Shown here piece after piece: positions 40,260 to 49,030 of a DNA stretch of 49,030 nt. This DNA comes from an uncultured Rhodothermaceae bacterium. GTDB taxonomy: Bacteria > Bacteroidota > Rhodothermia > Rhodothermales > Salinibacteraceae. The stretch's first letter is position 1. Every line of letters starts with the position of its first letter. The stretch covers positions 1 through 49,030 of the forward strand of contig CAJXLX010000008.1 in the NCBI GenBank assembly GCA_913056335.1, read 5' to 3'. The position numbers and the translations under genes are program-made. The notes beneath the pieces were generated by a model. It was given only the letters and a program-made list of their open reading frames with translations, searched no databases and was not told the DNA's origin.

Positions 40260-41747
40260 ATGAAACGTATACGACTACTCTCTTTCCTCGCAGCCTTTGT
40301 GCTGCTTGCAAGCCTTACCGCTTGTGACTCTGTCGTTGAGGATACAACAGATCCCATCGACAGCGCAGGCGATGAAGCGCTAACCAGCCCTGATCAGGTC
40401 GATTTCATCATCAATGGCATTCGTGCACGAAGCAACAATGTGCAGGATAACATTACGGTGCAAGCCAGCCTGATGTCCGACCAGTTTATCTTTGGCGGAG
40501 CCAACGGCGGTGGCGCTACGTTCCCCACGTTCCGCGATCTGATGCAGGCGTTTCCGGCTGCAACCAACCCGTTGAATAACAACTCAGTGGATGGTACGCA
40601 GAACCACCTGGGTCAGTATCGATTCCTGGCTGACGACCTGCTTCGACGGGCCGAAGGGCTTGGAGCAGAAGCCTTTGGCGGTACCGACGATTCCCGGTGG
40701 ATTGCTGCAAACTTTGCCGGTAACTTTCATGGCGGCCTTGCGCGCTATTACTGGGCCACATACTTTGGCAGAACGCAACTCGAGGGGGGCGGTGTGATTT
40801 CGGCCCTCAACAGCCCCGCTGACACGGAGCGCGCCGAGTTCACCCCGTCAGAAGAAATGTATAACCTGGCGATTCAGAAGTTTGATGCTGCGCTTCCGTT
40901 TGCATCGGAGTACCAGACCAAGGTCATTAACTCGGTGAAGGCGCGTATCGCGCTTTTCCGGAATAATCCTGGTCAGGCCGCTACGCTGGCCGAAAGTGGT
41001 CTGGCACCGGGCGATCCCGCCTTCCAGAACCAGTACGTGGATCGTGCTGGAAACCAGTCCAACCTCTGGGATGTCGAGGGCGGCGTTGGACGCGCACAGA
41101 CCGTGCCCGCCCCCCGGTTCTTCTACAGTCCTGATTATCTGAATGAAGACTACGAAGCAGCCGAGTCCAGCCGGATTCCGGTGCTCGATCCCGATGTTGC
41201 GAGCTATACGATTGACTCGGGCGAAGTGACGGAAGACGGGCTTGCTAACCGAGGCGCTGTCCACCCACTCCGCTTCCCGGTGAACCTCTCCGTTGGAGAT
41301 ACACCAGTGCTTCCGATTCAGGGACGCTACCCGGACCCGGGAGCGAACATTAACTTCATCACCTGGCAAGAGATGAATCTGATTCGCGCGGAAGCTGCTG
41401 AGCGTGGCGGATCGGGCGATCCGCTTGCACTTATCAACGAAGTGCGCGACTCGCACGGCATTCCAGCGCTTGAATCCGGCGATTATGATGGGCTGAATAC
41501 CATCTTTATGGAGCGTGATAAGGAGCTGTTCACGACCGGCATCCGCCTGATCGATCAGCGCCGGGCCTCTGCATGTGACCTTAATGCGCAAGGGCTCGAT
41601 CTGGACATGCACGGCTGGCATCTCGATAACGCAGATGAAACGCTCTGGCAGTTCCTGCCGATCACGCTCGCCGAGCGTAACAATAACCCGAACCTTCCGA
41701 CGGAACTGCCCTCGGATGCGCCCACGGAGCTAATTTGCCCTAACTGA
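40260..41747 (+). CDS. SusD/RagB-type nutrient-binding lipoprotein, copy 2
   Basis: A 495-residue surface lipoprotein, partner of SusC copy 2. The signal sequence ends L-T-A-C with Cys22 as lipid site, followed by DSVVEDTTDPIDSAGDE, which parallels copy 1. Shared SusD parts are LGQYRFLADDLLRRAEG, NFHGGLARYYWATYFG, INFITWQEMNLIRAEAAERG and RDKELFTTGIRLIDQRR. The start is the ATG at 40260; the open frame reaches back to 40188 but that part overlaps the intercistronic hairpin and has no signal-peptide features. Confidence 0.9.
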   Translation: MKRIRLLSFLAAFVLLASLTACDSVVEDTTDPIDSAGDEALTSPDQVDFIINGIRARSNNVQDNITVQASLMSDQFIFGGANGGGATFPTFRDLMQAFPAATNPLNNNSVDGTQNHLGQYRFLADDLLRRAEGLGAEAFGGTDDSRWIAANFAGNFHGGLARYYWATYFGRTQLEGGGVISALNSPADTERAEFTPSEEMYNLAIQKFDAALPFASEYQTKVINSVKARIALFRNNPGQAATLAESGLAPGDPAFQNQYVDRAGNQSNLWDVEGGVGRAQTVPAPRFFYSPDYLNEDYEAAESSRIPVLDPDVASYTIDSGEVTEDGLANRGAVHPLRFPVNLSVGDTPVLPIQGRYPDPGANINFITWQEMNLIRAEAAERGGSGDPLALINEVRDSHGIPALESGDYDGLNTIFMERDKELFTTGIRLIDQRRASACDLNAQGLDLDMHGWHLDNADETLWQFLPITLAERNNNPNLPTELPSDAPTELICPN

Positions 41748-42154
41748 CGCTTCATGGCACAGCTCAGCATAAACTGAGCATCTGGTTTTCTCCAGACTTG
41801 TTCTGCGAGAGACAGCGGCCCGCTCCCATGTTCGGGGAGGGGGCCGTCGTCGTTGGGGGGCATAAGCTCAATTGTAGAAGGTACTGATCCCCCAAACGAT
41901 GGGGAGAATGCCTGCCCAGCAGAATCCGCAAAGAGATTCCGACCACTCACTTCTATCCGATGCTCAGGGCTGAGGGTAAAAGCTTGTGACATCGCCTATC
42001 GAAACGACTTGCTACGATGAGTATATAAAATATGTATACAGCGTAAAGAATTTTTTTACGTTCCTATCGCTGCACACAGCGCGCAAGAGTTGATAGGATC
42101 ATCTCTACTCGTCGCGTTGGTATTAGATGGCACGGCCAAAACAACGACAGGACC
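41748..42154 (+). other. Spacer between susD copy 2 and the GWxTD gene
   Basis: 407 bp without a supported gene. Near its start are two small hairpins (GCTCAG/CTGAGC, 41762-41779) and a larger imperfect stem at 41816-41846 (CGGCCC-G-CTCCC against GGGAG-G-GGGCCG), likely the transcript end of unit 2. The last 150 bp are AT-rich, with TATATAAAATATG near 42023 and a CGTAAA/TTTACG hairpin ending at 42060, a plausible promoter area for the next gene. Confidence 0.5.
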
Positions 42155-44329
42155 ATGAGTAACACGTGGATACAACGCATTACGGTTCTTCTTCAGATGG
42201 GGATAGCGGCTGCTATCCTTGGGGGGGTGGTGCCGCCTAAAACCAGTCAGGCGCAAGAGCCCCTCACGAACGTAGCCGAATTGCGCATTGATGACTCGGT
42301 GGCCACACTGGGCGTTGAGGCGGCAAAGCGCGGCGATTACGGAAGCAGCATTGAGCTGCTCCTCCCCCTGTTTCAGCAGGAGGCCGGATACGTCGTGTCC
42401 GATCATGATGCGATCGGGTACTGGCTGGGGGAGTCGCTCCTGCAAGCACATACCGCACGAAATGCGCTGCATATCTGGCATCGAACCCTGCGTAGCCTCG
42501 ACGAAGAATCGGCAGCCTGGAGCCGCATTGCCAATGCATTCGTGCGCGCCACCTTTGAGACCAATACGCTGGACTATCAGGGCGTTGCGGCTCAGACCTA
42601 CTTGACGCTCATTGAGCGGGCGGGACGCACAAGTACGTTCCCCGAACCGATACGTGAAGCTGTGCGGCAGCATGTGCTCGAAACCGCATTTGTCTTGCCC
42701 GATGACATAAAGCGTCGTATCGGACTGGATCCAAGTCGCCCCATCCACCACCGCTCCGAACTAACGCTAAACGAGTCTGCTGGTGAAATCCTTGCTGCAT
42801 GGTGGCGCAAGCAAGACCGAAGCGTAGCAAGTGCATCAAACGAGCGGCTTGTGGAGCATCTCTCGCGTGTTGCGGATACACGTGCGTCATACATGCACGA
42901 CGGATACATCGACGCACGCGGCCGGGTGCACATCCGGCTTGGGCCGCCGCCCATTACGCTTGAAGTGACGTTTGCCGATTACCCTATCATACAGCGCGAA
43001 ATTATTCGGCGCCAGACCAACGTCACATCATTTGACTTCTCGCCGGGCATCTACTGGGAATACGACGACCTGGGCACTGAAGCACACTTCCTCTTCCTGG
43101 AGTCTGACGAAGGAGATGCGTACGAACTCGGTACCGTGACCGATATGATTCCACGGCACATCCGGCGCAATTTTACCGGGCGCAGCACAAACACCTATGC
43201 GTATCTGCGCAGCATGGAGGTGGCGCTGCGTCAGCTCTCGGTGTACAATCCACGGTACATGGGGCGCTACGCTGAAGTTGAAAACTATCTTGCGTACTAC
43301 AACACAGGCGGCGGCATCAATTTCGCAACTCCGGGCGAACAGGCGACAAAGGTGAACCAGCGCAACACGATGGAAGACCACCGGCTGAAGCGTATACGTC
43401 GCGAAACGGTGGGCACGGCGCAGTCGAATGTGGATGCCAGCTATCCTGATCTGGATGTGCAGACGCGGTGGGCCCGGTTTCTGGAAGACGATGGCACCAC
43501 GCGCACCGAAATCTACTGGACGGCTCCATCCGATTTGCTTGATCCCCGCACGGCTATCAATGCCGATGCACTGGACGTCGAAGACATGGAAATTGATGCC
43601 GAGTCGATACCAGGCGCTTCGCGCATCATCGCAAGCACGCGTCTTGAAGACAGTGAACACCGCACGGCGCTCCAGGCCAACAGGCAAGCGCGTGTGCCGG
43701 AGTCTGTGGAGAGCAACTGGCTTCCTGCACAAACGCTTGCCATTCGCTCAGATAAAACGCCGTTCCACCTGGGTGTGCAGTGGGACCAGCGTCTGGGCGA
43801 GGACGCTGAATCTGCGGGAAATCTGTTGCTCCGGCGCTCTACCGCACGCATCGACACACTCGCGCAGTTGAGCAACGACGCATCCTCCATTGAAATGAGC
43901 GATGTAAAGCTGGTGGAGGCCGACCCGGATGCACTTGCTGAAGGCATGGACGGTAGGGCGCTTCCCCCATATCCGCGTGAGGACGTCCATGAAGACACGC
44001 CCCTTGGCATCTACTTCGAGGTGTACCACCTCATGTTTGATGAGAACGATCGATCACGTTACACGGTAGACCTGAACGTAGACCGCGTGCAGCCGCGTGG
44101 CGGCGTGGCACGGTGGGTGCGTGGTGATGAGGAGTTGCAAACCACCACGACGACGACAAACGAAACTACGCAGCGCCGCACAAACGAACTGTTCTTGCTG
44201 GACGTAGCGGCGTGGGAAGACGCTGCTGAAAACGAGAACGTGACTCTTACGGTGCGCATCACCGACGAAGTGAGCGGGGCATCCGTAGAACGCAACGTGA
44301 CGCTCACGGTCGTGCGTGACGGGGAGTAA
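42155..44329 (+). CDS. GWxTD-domain exported protein
   Basis: A 724-residue protein with a signal peptide (about 1-34, ending SQAQ). The N-terminal half is helical. A GWxTD domain is recognisable from AAWWRKQDRS to RGRVHIRLGPPP; the name-giving signature reads G-Y-I-D-A at 250-254 instead of G-W-x-T-D, so it is a divergent member. The C-terminal third is beta-rich and contains a Thr run near residue 665. GWxTD proteins are found mainly in Bacteroidota/Rhodothermota and related phyla and have no established activity. It has its own AT-rich upstream region and faces a reverse-strand lipoprotein gene across a strong terminator. Confidence 0.82.
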   Translation: MSNTWIQRITVLLQMGIAAAILGGVVPPKTSQAQEPLTNVAELRIDDSVATLGVEAAKRGDYGSSIELLLPLFQQEAGYVVSDHDAIGYWLGESLLQAHTARNALHIWHRTLRSLDEESAAWSRIANAFVRATFETNTLDYQGVAAQTYLTLIERAGRTSTFPEPIREAVRQHVLETAFVLPDDIKRRIGLDPSRPIHHRSELTLNESAGEILAAWWRKQDRSVASASNERLVEHLSRVADTRASYMHDGYIDARGRVHIRLGPPPITLEVTFADYPIIQREIIRRQTNVTSFDFSPGIYWEYDDLGTEAHFLFLESDEGDAYELGTVTDMIPRHIRRNFTGRSTNTYAYLRSMEVALRQLSVYNPRYMGRYAEVENYLAYYNTGGGINFATPGEQATKVNQRNTMEDHRLKRIRRETVGTAQSNVDASYPDLDVQTRWARFLEDDGTTRTEIYWTAPSDLLDPRTAINADALDVEDMEIDAESIPGASRIIASTRLEDSEHRTALQANRQARVPESVESNWLPAQTLAIRSDKTPFHLGVQWDQRLGEDAESAGNLLLRRSTARIDTLAQLSNDASSIEMSDVKLVEADPDALAEGMDGRALPPYPREDVHEDTPLGIYFEVYHLMFDENDRSRYTVDLNVDRVQPRGGVARWVRGDEELQTTTTTTNETTQRRTNELFLLDVAAWEDAAENENVTLTVRITDEVSGASVERNVTLTVVRDGE

Positions 44330-44413
44330 GTTATGAGATAAGGGGAGTACAAGGTTTCATATTCCCCATTCCTGCCCTACCTTCGTTTCGGGCTCTGCGG
44401 CGGGATGGGCGTA

Positions 44414-44435
44414 GGCGAACGGGGGACCGTTCGCC
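44414..44435. other. 9-bp perfect hairpin after the GWxTD gene
   Basis: GGCGAACGG/CCGTTCGCC with a 4-base loop GGGA. The nearest T run (44454 on) is too far away for a classical terminator; it may protect the mRNA 3' end. Confidence 0.4.
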
Positions 44436-44511
44436 CCAGGAAAGATTTTTATCAGGAGAGCGATCACTTAACCTGTATCCACTACCCGAAATGAAAGTGA
44501 ATCCAGAATAG

Positions 44512-44545
44512 ATCTGACAGGTCTTTGGAGACCTGTCAGATTTTT
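44512..44545 (+). terminator. Intrinsic terminator between convergent genes
   Basis: A perfect 13-bp stem, ATCTGACAGGTCT/AGACCTGTCAGAT, with a loop TTGG, then four more T. It serves the forward GWxTD transcript and lies just past the stop of the reverse-strand lipoprotein gene at 44553. Confidence 0.93.
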
Positions 44546-44552
44546 GTTATCG

Positions 44553-45329
44553 TTATCTACTCGACACGTCCTGCTCCCACGAAAACTGGAGATGGGCGCG
44601 GGGGAACGAAACGGAGCGCACGTACAACGTGAGGCGCTGCGCATCCGCCAAAATATCGATGTCATCCTCAGGTTGGCGTGCGAAAATCAATGTGTTTCGG
44701 CGGTAGAACACTCCCTGGCCACTGCGTGAGGTGTACCGGACGATGTCGGTGGCTACCTGTGTGGGAGCATACTCGGTCGGGCTTTCATCAACGCGCAGGA
44801 AGGCGCGCGCGTCCATATGGCGGATGCTGGTGTATTGAAACGCTTCGCTGACGCGCTCCGGCACATACAGATACACGTCAATGCGAATGGCGTCTTGGTG
44901 GAGCGAGTCGACCTCCTGCTGAATCGTAGCGCGGGCCCGATCAGAGGGATACGCATCCAGCGGCGTACGTCGATTCAGAGACGCAAGCCGGAACTCGCGT
45001 CCCCAGAGCGTGGCAAAGCTGGAAAAGCGGCGCGTTTCGTATAGCTCGGGGCCTTGCGTCTGCCGGTGGCGCGCAGACCAGTCGACCCATAGGTCGCCGA
45101 ATGCCCGCTCGCTCTCCAGCTTGAGCCGCCCGTCATCGTTAGAGACGACAGATACGTGCTGTAAGCTGTCGAAGGACGCAACCGAGCGCGTGGTGGGCAG
45201 GAAATGGGCTGCCACATCGACTTCGTTGCTCACGCTGCCCTGCAAGGCTGCACAGCCCGCAAGCAGACAGAGTCCGCCGAGAAGACCTACATAGCTTCGA
45301 AGGGACAAAGACAAAGCAGGGAGACGCAT
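44553..45329 (-). CDS. Predicted lipoprotein of unknown function
   Basis: A 258-residue protein with an N-terminal hydrophobic stretch ending in L-L-A-G-C, a clear lipobox, after MRLPALSLSLRSYVGLLGGL. The mature part has no domain I recognise; it is mixed alpha/beta with many Arg and Asp and ends QFSWEQDVSSR. I use the ATG at 45327-45329, which puts the lipobox at a normal distance; the frame is open to 45401. It is divergent from the ABC exporter operon with a 222-bp shared upstream region. Confidence 0.75.
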   Translation of the reverse strand: MRLPALSLSLRSYVGLLGGLCLLAGCAALQGSVSNEVDVAAHFLPTTRSVASFDSLQHVSVVSNDDGRLKLESERAFGDLWVDWSARHRQTQGPELYETRRFSSFATLWGREFRLASLNRRTPLDAYPSDRARATIQQEVDSLHQDAIRIDVYLYVPERVSEAFQYTSIRHMDARAFLRVDESPTEYAPTQVATDIVRYTSRSGQGVFYRRNTLIFARQPEDDIDILADAQRLTLYVRSVSFPRAHLQFSWEQDVSSR

Positions 45330-45551
45330 GGGCACGACACCAGAAACAAGAAGAAAACAGGCACAGAAATGCCTGATGAGAAACGAACGCACACAACGCA
45401 CGCTAAGAACCGCCTACTGCAACGTGAGAGAGAACGTGGCGGCTATTATGCAGAACAGGTATGCACCCAAAAACGGTTTGCATCAAGCAGATTCAATGCT
45501 TAGTATGACCGTGGCTTCATCGTAGTTTCCCACCCGTAGTTGCTTCTCATC

Positions 45552-46484
45552 ATGCCCACCCTTTCTGTCGACCATGTGCATAAAGCCTATGGAGATACGA
45601 AGGCCGTGCACGACGTGTCGTTTGCTGCCGCCCCCGGACGCATTCTTGGGTTGCTGGGACCCAATGGCGCGGGTAAGACCTCGACGCTGCGCATGATTAC
45701 GCACATCACACAGCCCGATTCAGGGGCCGTGCGCTACGATGAGCGTCCCGTAGGACCGTGGAGTCAGCGGCGCATGGGCTATCTGCCTGAGGAGCGTGGC
45801 CTCTACCCGGACCTGCGCGTCAAGGAGCAACTCGTCTACCTGGGGCAGCTCAAGGGCCTCTCTGCCGATGCCGCCACCGAGCGCGTACACCACTGGCTGG
45901 AGCGCTTCAGTGCGCTCGACTGGGTCGACAAGAAGACCGATGAGCTCTCTAAAGGAATGCAGCAGAAGGTACAGTTCATCGCTACGCTGCTGCACGACCC
46001 GCAACTGCTCATCTTCGACGAGCCGTTTAGCGGACTCGACCCCATCAACTCCGATGTGCTGCGCGACATTATTCTGGAGCTGCGCCGCACCGACCGCACC
46101 ATCCTGTTTGCCTCGCATCGAATGGAGCAGGTGGAGCAGCTCTGCGACGATATCTGCCTCATGGCCAACGGACAGGTCGTACTCAACGGCGATCTGCGCG
46201 AGGTGAAGCAGCGCTTTGGCACCAACACCGTCATCGTCCGCTTCGACGGCTCGGATGCCTTCATCGACGACCTTGAATCTGAAGGCGCCGTTCGTGTGCA
46301 TGCGCGCAGCGCCCACCGCGCCGAAATGCGTCTGCTTAACGAAACGCCCGCCCGCCGTGTGCTGCAAGCCGCCCTCGACACCGTTGACGAACTGCATCAC
46401 TTTGAGCGCACCGAGCCCCCACTCAGCGAGATCTTTGTGGAGGTGGTCGGCGAGGCCAATGCCGCCCAAGCTGCTGCGGCGTAG
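45552..46484 (+). CDS. ABC transporter ATP-binding protein, NatA type
   Basis: A 310-residue ATPase of the DRA/NatA branch. Walker A is GLLGPNGAGKTSTLR, the signature loop is LSKGMQQKVQF, Walker B is LLIFDEPFSGLDP, and the switch His is in FASHRMEQVEQL. The C-terminal extension of about 80 residues (after GTNTVIVRFDG) is usual in this branch. The start is the ATG at 45552 (MPTLSVDHVHKAYGD); an in-frame codon at 45540 would add four residues. It powers the permease encoded 51 bp downstream; by family it exports Na+ or another small substrate, which the sequence does not settle. Confidence 0.92.
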   Translation: MPTLSVDHVHKAYGDTKAVHDVSFAAAPGRILGLLGPNGAGKTSTLRMITHITQPDSGAVRYDERPVGPWSQRRMGYLPEERGLYPDLRVKEQLVYLGQLKGLSADAATERVHHWLERFSALDWVDKKTDELSKGMQQKVQFIATLLHDPQLLIFDEPFSGLDPINSDVLRDIILELRRTDRTILFASHRMEQVEQLCDDICLMANGQVVLNGDLREVKQRFGTNTVIVRFDGSDAFIDDLESEGAVRVHARSAHRAEMRLLNETPARRVLQAALDTVDELHHFERTEPPLSEIFVEVVGEANAAQAAAA

Positions 46485-46535
46485 CGAGCTCCGATCGTTG
46501 TGCGCTATCGCTTCTTTTGAACGAAACGCTATCCT

Positions 46536-47831
46536 ATGCATCCCATCTGGATCATCCTCAAAAGTGAGTTCTGGCGCCGTGTGCGGTCTAAAGCATTCGT
46601 GCTCGCCACACTACTGGCGCCCATAGGCATTGTTGCCCTGTTTGCGCTGCCCGGACTGCTCACCTTCTTTGCGGCCGATAGCGGTGACGAACCGCCCGTG
46701 GCCGTGGTCGATGCCACCGAACAGCTTCTTCCGCACCTGCAGGAGCAGTCCAGCAGTTTCACGTTTGTGCCTGCCAACACAAGCCAAGAAGCCCTTGCTG
46801 ATTCGGTACGGGCTGAGGTCTACAGCGGCTACCTGGTGCTCCCCGAAACGCTTCTGCAAGGCGAAGGCATGGCCTCGTTCTATCGCAGCAGTGGAGGCGG
46901 ACTCGGCACGCAGAATCGGATCCAAAACGTCGTAGAGCGGGCCGTGCGCGATGTGCGTCTGGCTAACGAAGACGTGCCCGACGCCGTCGAGTCGATCCTA
47001 GCGGCGTCGCCCTCATTGGAGATGCGCCGCATCACCGAACAGGGCGATCAGGCCGATGCCACGCTCATCTACTCGGCCATCGGCTACATGCTGGCCTTTG
47101 TGATCTACTTCGCCGTGTTCATCTATGGGCAGTACGTCATGCAGGGCGTCATCGCCGAGAAAAGCTCGCGCGTGGTCGAAATCGTCGTCTCCTCCGTGCG
47201 TCCGTTCGAGTTGCTCATGGGCAAAGTGCTGGGCATCGGCGCAATGGGACTCGTGCAGATGGTCACCTGGGGCGCACTTGTAAGCGGGGCCCTGGCCGCC
47301 GCCGGACCCATCTTCATGCTGTTCATGGATCCCGCCGCCTACGATCTCGCCCCCGATGCGTCGCAACAAGCCGCGCTCGAAGCCGCAGGCATCACCATCC
47401 CGTCGCTGCCGCTCTCGCTCCTGGTGTGGACGCTCCTGTTCTTCGTGGCGGGCTATCTGCTCTACGCCAGCCTCTTCGCTGCGGTCGGGTCTGCGGTCGA
47501 GCGCGTGCAAGATGCCCAGAGCCTCATGTACCCCGTGTTCATCCCGCTGCTCATCCCGCTGCTGGTTATTGGCGTCGTCATCGAAGCGCCCAACGGCACG
47601 CTGTCCACTGCGCTGTCGTTCATCCCATTCTTCGCCCCCATCCTCATGGTTTTGCGCTCCGCCCTCACCGAGGTCGCCATCTGGCAACTGGCCCTGTCAT
47701 GGCTGCTCGTGATGGCCACCTTCGTGGGCACCATCTGGATGGCCAGCCGCATCTACCGCGTGGGCATCTTCATGTACGGCAAACCCCCCAGCCTGCGCGA
47801 ACTGCTCCGATGGGCCCGCTACCGTCCGTAG
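46536..47831 (+). CDS. ABC-2 type permease, NatB type
   Basis: A 431-residue membrane permease and partner of the ATPase upstream. One membrane segment near the N-terminus (LATLLAPIGIVALFALPGLL) is followed by a large extracytoplasmic domain (about 50-180) and then about five membrane segments in the C-terminal half. EKSSRVVEIVVSSVRPFELL is the coupling helix motif of NatB/ABC-2 permeases (EKxxR-EI--S). Normal length. Confidence 0.9.
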   Translation: MHPIWIILKSEFWRRVRSKAFVLATLLAPIGIVALFALPGLLTFFAADSGDEPPVAVVDATEQLLPHLQEQSSSFTFVPANTSQEALADSVRAEVYSGYLVLPETLLQGEGMASFYRSSGGGLGTQNRIQNVVERAVRDVRLANEDVPDAVESILAASPSLEMRRITEQGDQADATLIYSAIGYMLAFVIYFAVFIYGQYVMQGVIAEKSSRVVEIVVSSVRPFELLMGKVLGIGAMGLVQMVTWGALVSGALAAAGPIFMLFMDPAAYDLAPDASQQAALEAAGITIPSLPLSLLVWTLLFFVAGYLLYASLFAAVGSAVERVQDAQSLMYPVFIPLLIPLLVIGVVIEAPNGTLSTALSFIPFFAPILMVLRSALTEVAIWQLALSWLLVMATFVGTIWMASRIYRVGIFMYGKPPSLRELLRWARYRP

Positions 47832-47963
47832 CAGCGCGGGTTGCCCCTGCCGGCTGTGCGTTGTATCATAGAAAACCCTTCGCATCCCCCAAAATGCGTA
47901 GTCTCCAACCCATAAAAATATAAGGGGATGCAGAGGCACATGCCCTGCCCACATATCGTCCGG

Positions 47964-49030
47964 ATGCCCATGTCGCTGCTCGCCCGCTGGCTCGTTGGGA
48001 GCCTCGTACTCATCAGTATTGCCTGCGTCCCCCATATCGTCCGGGCGCAAGACGCTCCGGCACCTGCCCCCGACCGTACCGATGAGGGCGATGGGCCCTA
48101 CGAGCGCCTGGTGCTGCGCGGCGCCACCCTCATCGACGGCACCGGCGCCCCGCCGCGTGGCCCCGTCGACATCGTGATTGAGGGCAACCGCATCACCACC
48201 ATTGCCAGCGTCGGCTACCCCGGCGTACCCATCAACGAAAGTGCACGTCCCGAGGGCGGCGACCGCGAGATCGACCTGAGCGGACACTACATTCTGCCGG
48301 GCTTTATCGACATGCATGGCCATCTGGGCGGCACCGCGCAGGGCACACCAGCCGAGTACGTGCTCAAGCTGTGGATGGGCCACGGCGTAACCACCGTCCG
48401 CGAACCGGGCAGCTTCAACGGGACGGAGTGGACGTTCGACCACCGCGACCGCAGCGCAGCCAACGAGATCGTGGCGCCGCACCTGGTTGCGTATGTCGGC
48501 TTCGGGCAGGATCGTGATGCGCCCATTTCCACGCCCGAACAGGCCCGCACCTGGGTGCGCGAAGTCGCCGAGCGGGGCGGCGAGGGCATCAAGTTCTTTG
48601 GGGCGCGGCCCGCCATCATGGAAGCAGCGCTCGACGAAGCCCAGCAACAAGACCTGGGCACGGCCATGCATCACGCCCAACTCAACGTCACCCGCGTGGA
48701 TGCGCTGCAGTCCGCCACCTGGGGCCTCACCACGATGGAGCACTGGTACGGCCTGCCCGAAGCGCTGTTCGCCGACAAGACCATCCAGGACTACCCTGCC
48801 GAGTACAATTACGCCAATGAATACCATCGCTTCACCGAGGCCGGCAAGCTCTGGCGCCAGGCTGCGGGACCGGAGCACCCGCGCTGGCAAGCGGTGCGCG
48901 ACGAGTTGATTGCGCTGGACTTCACGCTCGATCCGACCCTGACCATCTATCAGGCCAGCCGTGATTTCATGGCCGCGAGAACCGCCGAATGGCATCCTGA
49001 TTACACGCTGCCCAGTCTGTGGGATTTCTA
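47964..49030 (+). CDS. Exported amidohydrolase-family protein (partial, runs off the window)
   Basis: Frame open from 47928 to the window end, with no stop seen. From the ATG at 47964 the product begins MPMSLLARWLVGSLVLISIA and has a signal peptide cut after VRAQ; ATGs at 47928, 47940 and 47970 are alternatives. The mature part shows the amidohydrolase plan: LVLRGATLIDGTGAPPRGP, GHYILPGFIDMHGHLGG with the metal-binding H-x-H, GIKFFG with the candidate bridging Lys, MHHAQLN and MEHWYG with further His ligands. Secreted or periplasmic metal-dependent hydrolase, perhaps prolidase- or imidazolonepropionase-like; the substrate is unknown. It lies 132 bp after the ABC permease on the same strand. 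Confidence 0.88.
   Translation, partial: MPMSLLARWLVGSLVLISIACVPHIVRAQDAPAPAPDRTDEGDGPYERLVLRGATLIDGTGAPPRGPVDIVIEGNRITTIASVGYPGVPINESARPEGGDREIDLSGHYILPGFIDMHGHLGGTAQGTPAEYVLKLWMGHGVTTVREPGSFNGTEWTFDHRDRSAANEIVAPHLVAYVGFGQDRDAPISTPEQARTWVREVAERGGEGIKFFGARPAIMEAALDEAQQQDLGTAMHHAQLNVTRVDALQSATWGLTTMEHWYGLPEALFADKTIQDYPAEYNYANEYHRFTEAGKLWRQAAGPEHPRWQAVRDELIALDFTLDPTLTIYQASRDFMAARTAEWHPDYTLPSLWDF

Noticed and set aside
41555-41992. Reverse-strand open frame of 145 codons crossing the end of susD copy 2.
   Set aside because: Most of it is antisense to a well-supported SusD gene and the rest covers hairpins; no family resemblance.
47952-48044. 12-base direct repeat CATATCGTCCGG at 47952-47963 and 48033-48044 around the amidohydrolase signal peptide.
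   Set aside because: Short, not flanking a mobile element, and one copy is coding; probably chance or a minor local duplication.
1-49030. CRISPR arrays, insertion sequences, prophage genes or rRNA genes.
   Set aside because: No regularly spaced repeats, transposase or integrase motifs, phage genes or rRNA sequence were seen anywhere in the window.

Overview
The window looks like a chromosomal segment of a member of the Rhodothermota (the Salinibacter-like branch near Bacteroidota). The case for this is: tandem SusC/SusD pairs, a GWxTD-domain protein, a TonB-C-terminal fusion protein, mostly acidic proteins, moderately high GC, and a near absence of Shine-Dalgarno sequences before the genes. 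I cannot name a genus from sequence reading alone.

1-17.6 kb is one long forward ribosomal super-operon (S10-spc-alpha order). It runs from the 3' end of tuf through rpsJ, a small lipoprotein gene, rplC, rplD, rplW, rplB, rpsS, rplV, rpsC, rplP, rpmC, rpsQ, rplN, rplX, rplE, rpsN, rpsH, rplF, rplR, rpsE, rpmD, rplO, secY, map, infA, rpsM, rpsK, rpsD, rpoA and rplQ, and closes with a clear intrinsic terminator. Three departures stand out: the lipoprotein gene overlapping rpsJ, no rpmJ between infA and rpsM, and a methionine aminopeptidase whose substrate-binding His is Trp.

17.7-24.4 kb is a housekeeping block: a bifunctional Rel/SpoT enzyme, an HU-family protein, ruvX, a reverse-strand HIT + DUF72 pair, then forward PHP phosphoesterase, ribH, and tRNA-His and tRNA-Glu followed by a strong terminator.

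24.8-30.9 kb holds a large envelope protein (kinase-like domain with all catalytic residues replaced, one membrane segment, TPR repeats, TonB C-terminal domain), a VWA-domain protein, rsmA and mgtE.

30.9-44.3 kb is an outer-membrane nutrient-uptake region: two diverged tandem copies of a susC-susD unit, each preceded by a long gene-poor region with matching sequence blocks, then a GWxTD-domain exported protein. 44.5-49 kb carries a reverse-strand lipoprotein gene, a divergent two-gene ABC exporter (NatAB type), and the 5' part of an exported amidohydrolase cut by the window end.

The best candidates for new biology are the pseudokinase-TPR-TonB protein, the lipoprotein embedded in the S10 operon, and the tandem SusCD units with an unchanged signal-peptide core and conserved upstream blocks.
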